Assembly: GCF_017114995.1 (NCBI RefSeq)
Contig: NZ_JABXKL010000015.1
Span: forward strand, 57,953-121,952
Source: Nostoc sp. NMS9
GTDB taxonomy: Bacteria > Cyanobacteriota > Cyanobacteriia > Cyanobacteriales > Nostocaceae
DNA: 64,000 bases
Direction: 5' to 3'
In this document: in pieces, positions 61,379 to 64,000 of the stretch
Numbering within the stretch: position 1 is the stretch's first letter
Layout of the letters: each line of letters starts with the position of its first letter
The notes under the pieces: model-generated
The model's input: only the letters and a program-made list of their open reading frames with translations
Told to the model about the DNA's origin: nothing
Databases searched by the model: none
Program-made: the position numbers and the translations under genes

Positions 61379-62266
61379 ATGCAAAAAAATAAAGTTAGAA
61401 AAGCTGTGATTCCGGTAGCTGGTTTCGGTACTCGTTTGTTTCCAGCTACTAAAGTTGTCAAAAAAGAACTTTTCCCGATTATTGATCGAGATGGTAGGGC
61501 AAAACCTGTGATTCTCGCAATTATTGAAGAGGCAATTAATGCTGGAATTACAGAAGTAGGAATTGTGGTGCAGCCAGATGACAAAGAAATATTTGCAGAT
61601 TTATTGAAAAACCCACCCAAAAAAGAACTTTTAGATAAACTTTTACCGCCAAATCAACAATATAGTAGATATCTCGAAGATTTAGGTAGCAGAATTACCA
61701 TTTTGTTACAAGAGGAGCAATTAGGCTATGGTCATGCGGTATTTTGTGCCAAAGATTGGGTACAAAATGAGCCGTTTTTGCTGATGTTGGGCGACCACAT
61801 TTATGCATCTGACATTGAAAAATCTTGTGCGCGTCAAGTTTTAGATGTTTATGAACAAGTTAATCAAAACGTTGTTGGCTTAACTACAATGCCAGCAGAA
61901 ATTATTCATAAAGCCGGGTGTATAACAGGAGTTTGGCAAGAGTTAAACTCGATTTTGTCAGTTACACAACTCTATGAAAAACCGACTATTGAGTATGCAC
62001 AACAGCATTTACGTGTACAAGGAATGTCAGAAAATGATTTTTTAGGTGTATTTGGCTTATATTTACTAACGCCGAAAATTTTTGACTTTTTAGCAGAACA
62101 CATCAACCAAAATTTCCGAGAACAAGGTGAATTTCAGTTAACATCTTGTCTTGAAAAATTGCGTCAGGAAGAGGGAATGACAGGATATGTTGTTAAAGGA
62201 AAGTGTTTTGATACAGGTTTGCCAGATGCTTATCGTCAGACAATGATTGATTTTAGAAAAATATAG
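61379..62266 (+). CDS. galU: UTP-glucose-1-phosphate uridylyltransferase (GalU-like)
   Basis: The protein has 295 residues from the ATG at 61379. An in-frame ATG at 61304 lies inside hemW and would add residues with no family character. The nucleotidyltransferase start is KAVIPVAGFGTRLFPATKVV with the Lys of KKELFPI, followed by AIIEEAINAGITEVGIVVQP, EEQLGYGHAVFCAKDWV, LMLGDHIY and GKCFDTGLPDAY. It makes UDP-glucose for polysaccharide, glycolipid and sucrose synthesis. The enzyme could accept another sugar phosphate, but the pattern is closest to GalU. Confidence 0.88.
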   Translation: MQKNKVRKAVIPVAGFGTRLFPATKVVKKELFPIIDRDGRAKPVILAIIEEAINAGITEVGIVVQPDDKEIFADLLKNPPKKELLDKLLPPNQQYSRYLEDLGSRITILLQEEQLGYGHAVFCAKDWVQNEPFLLMLGDHIYASDIEKSCARQVLDVYEQVNQNVVGLTTMPAEIIHKAGCITGVWQELNSILSVTQLYEKPTIEYAQQHLRVQGMSENDFLGVFGLYLLTPKIFDFLAEHINQNFREQGEFQLTSCLEKLRQEEGMTGYVVKGKCFDTGLPDAYRQTMIDFRKI

Positions 62267-62433
62267 ATTAATCTCAGTTCAATTCGTTTGTCTGGGAGGA
62301 TCTCAGTTTTTTAGATGGTTCAAGCAAACAGTAATCGATTGAGGTAAGCAGAGGAATGAGCAAGGACTTGAGGCATCTTGAAACTATACCGTTTAGTTTG
62401 CCCTTGGTGATAGCCTCCTGTTTTTTTGTTAAA

Positions 62434-62470
62434 GCAGTTTTCAGGTAGATGAGTTACAAAATGCAGGACT
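62434..62470. repeat. 37 bp dispersed repeat, other copy at 37338
   Basis: GCAGTTTTCAGGTAGATGAG then TTACAAAATGCAGGACT matches 37338-37374 with five differences. It lies between the convergent galU and RTX genes. Confidence 0.7.
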
Positions 62471-62514
62471 CTAAATCAGACAAAAAGAATTTCTACTGCC
62501 TTCCTACTGCCTCC

Positions 62515-63909
62515 TTAAAAAATTACCTCAAAACTAGTGGTAGTTAGAGCAGGAAAATAGGTAGCATCCAATTGTGCAAATTTACCCCCGGAATTAATCT
62601 CAGCAAAATCAGCCGCCGAACCATTAGGGTTATAAAAGAGACTACCATTTGCGCTATTATAAACAATCACCGCACTACTACTTGCAGCTAAAGTATCGTT
62701 TGTCACTGTGGCAAAGTCTGCGGAATTTAATTTAGTTGGGAAGACTGAGTTACTTAGAGCGGTAAAGGTAGATTTAGATAGTTGGATCTTGTCTTGCTCA
62801 GGAGTGAAGTCACTAATAATATCAACTCCAAGTTCCCTAATATTAAACTTTGATCCGGTTGCAAATGCAAACTTATCTGAACCATCGCCTCCTTTTAGTA
62901 AGTCATCCCCACTATCTCCCTGTAGGTAATCGTTGCCTTGGTTCCCGCTCAGAATATCTTTTCCACTACTGCCAAAAAGAATATCATCACCGTTGCCCCC
63001 CAGAAGGTTGTCGTCATCACTACCCCCATCTATTCTGTCTGCACCAGATCCACCAACGAGAGTGTCACTACCTGCTCCACCGTCAATGTAATGATTACCA
63101 ATAACACCAGAAAGCGAAATACTGTCATCACCATCCCCCGCAAAAATAATCTTATCGCCAGCCGAAAAATTCCCCCCACTAAAGGTATCGTCTTTCTTGG
63201 TTGTAGTGACATCAGTACTGATCACATTTCTGGCTCGAGCAACTGCCTCTTTTATGACATCAGCAAGATTCTCACTTGTAGAACCAAGAGTCAGTACACC
63301 ACCTCGACCAAGCTGGGTAACTAGTGTCTCGTAATCGGCTGCAACATTACTCGTAGTTAGAAAAATTGGAATAATGTTATTTGCTTCTAGCGCAGTTTTT
63401 ACTTGTCCGATCTTTGGATAATCTTCATAAGCATCAGCTATCCCATCTCCATTATTGCCAATACTATCTGGCCTAACTGCTGCACGATCGCCGGCAACGT
63501 GATAAATACCATCGGTGGCTATGATAACAACACGAAACGAACCTACTCTGTAACCAAGACTGCCGCCGCTATCTAAAGCTGTGAACAAGAGTGCAAATAA
63601 TTGTGATTCTGGCCCATCATTGCCACCAAAAGCTTCAAAGTCAAAGATTTTGTCTTTAATTGTTGTGACATTATTTGTCAAAGCGACTTCTGCTTGATAT
63701 ACATAGTCAGCGTAAGCCCCAAAAGGCGCAAGTGGCTTATCCTTGAAAGAGGCAATACCAAATTTCAGGTCATCACCAAAGATACTTGCTAACGTCGGGT
63801 TGGTTAAGCGATTTACTGTCGCAGGAAGTACGGCTTTAAGCTGGACTACATTTTCATTAGATGACGATGTTAAGTCTTGTAGCAGAACAATATCAGATAC
63901 TAAACTCAT
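62515..63909 (-). CDS. Integrin-beta-like vWA domain fused to RTX calcium-binding repeats
   Basis: The protein has 464 residues from the ATG at 63909, preceded by GAGGGAAAAA. Residues 1-235 match an integrin beta I-like domain: the metal site is near DIVLLQDLTSSS, followed by DDLKFGIASFKDKP, VVIIATDGIYHVAGD, then YEDYPKIGQVKTALEANNII and LGSTSENLADVIKEA. Residues about 255-350 are RTX nonapeptides (GGAGSDTLVGGSGADRIDGG, GGNGDDILFGSSGKDILSG), which fold into a calcium-bound beta roll. The C-terminal 110 residues end with hydrophobic FEVIF, typical of type I secretion. It is probably a secreted adhesin; no secretion genes are in the window, though TolC-like HgdD could serve as the outer-membrane duct. 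Confidence 0.85.
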   Translation of the reverse strand: MSLVSDIVLLQDLTSSSNENVVQLKAVLPATVNRLTNPTLASIFGDDLKFGIASFKDKPLAPFGAYADYVYQAEVALTNNVTTIKDKIFDFEAFGGNDGPESQLFALLFTALDSGGSLGYRVGSFRVVIIATDGIYHVAGDRAAVRPDSIGNNGDGIADAYEDYPKIGQVKTALEANNIIPIFLTTSNVAADYETLVTQLGRGGVLTLGSTSENLADVIKEAVARARNVISTDVTTTKKDDTFSGGNFSAGDKIIFAGDGDDSISLSGVIGNHYIDGGAGSDTLVGGSGADRIDGGSDDDNLLGGNGDDILFGSSGKDILSGNQGNDYLQGDSGDDLLKGGDGSDKFAFATGSKFNIRELGVDIISDFTPEQDKIQLSKSTFTALSNSVFPTKLNSADFATVTNDTLAASSSAVIVYNSANGSLFYNPNGSAADFAEINSGGKFAQLDATYFPALTTTSFEVIF

Positions 63910-64000
63910 AGTTTTTCCCTCTGACTATTTTTATTGATGGGTTGTATTGCAAAGTGCCTGAATACTATTTCAGCTTGATATTAGCAAGGTTAATTGATTT
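63910..64000. promoter_or_regulatory. Upstream region of the RTX gene
   Basis: The last 91 bases hold the ribosome binding site (GAGGGAAAAA on the minus strand) of the RTX gene and probably part of its promoter. Nothing else is recognised before the window edge. Confidence 0.4.

Overview
The window is chromosomal DNA of a heterocyst-forming filamentous cyanobacterium, most likely Nostoc or a close relative. The evidence is the kaiA-kaiB-kaiC clock cluster followed directly by a TolC/HgdD-type outer-membrane protein (the arrangement I recall from Anabaena/Nostoc), a KaiA that has only the C-terminal clock domain, abundant HIP1 octamers (GCGATCGC), heptamer short tandem repeats between genes, and several small inverted-repeat elements. 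Other cyanobacterial marks are a Ycf20/DUF565 protein, a photosystem II S4-domain protein and a plant-type glycerate kinase. No rRNA, tRNA, CRISPR array or complete insertion sequence was recognised.

Layout. 1-8.7 kb: a TPR/serine-protease protein cut by the left edge, two envelope proteins of unknown function, glycerate kinase and a Ycf20-like protein on the minus strand, a secreted protein of unknown function and a family-39 glycosyltransferase. 8.8-17.9 kb: a large CBS/histidine kinase/receiver protein divergent from kaiABC, then hgdD with its terminator. 18.3-22 kb: a three-gene operon of a ribbon-helix-helix-like protein, a small Pepco-like protein, and a caspase fused through one membrane segment to a class A penicillin-binding protein whose catalytic residues appear substituted. 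22-28.5 kb: small conserved proteins, a photosystem II S4 protein, a short-chain dehydrogenase, a tandem array of about 145 bp units each ending in a hairpin, an ExoD-like protein and a lipid kinase. 28.9-32.8 kb: an AraC regulator, cupin and NmrA cassette, a small membrane protein, ArfB and an S4 protein. 32.9-37.2 kb: a 21 bp minisatellite, repeats and a lone SNF2/RapA-type helicase. 37.7-48 kb: metabolic genes, a PEP-CTERM protein, a cytochrome P450 and lipoxygenase pair, and a Tat-exported aldo/keto reductase. 48.3-51.6 kb: a HigB/HigA toxin-antitoxin pair overlapping a MinD-like KGGVGR ATPase, then recR. 51.6-64 kb: a multi-PAS hybrid kinase, an APC permease, a nuclease-family gene broken by a small repeat insertion, a PIN/TRAM protein, hemW, a UTP-glucose-1-phosphate uridylyltransferase and an integrin-beta-like/RTX protein.

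The strongest candidate for an undescribed system is the operon at 18.3-22 kb. The caspase dyad is intact, while the fused periplasmic part has lost the first glycosyltransferase glutamate and has threonine in place of the transpeptidase serine. This suggests a peptidoglycan or lipid II sensor wired to a protease rather than a wall-building enzyme. Next are the toxin-antitoxin/ATPase operon, the hairpin array at 26.5-26.9 kb and the integrin-like RTX protein. All functional names come from recognising motifs by eye; no database search was possible.
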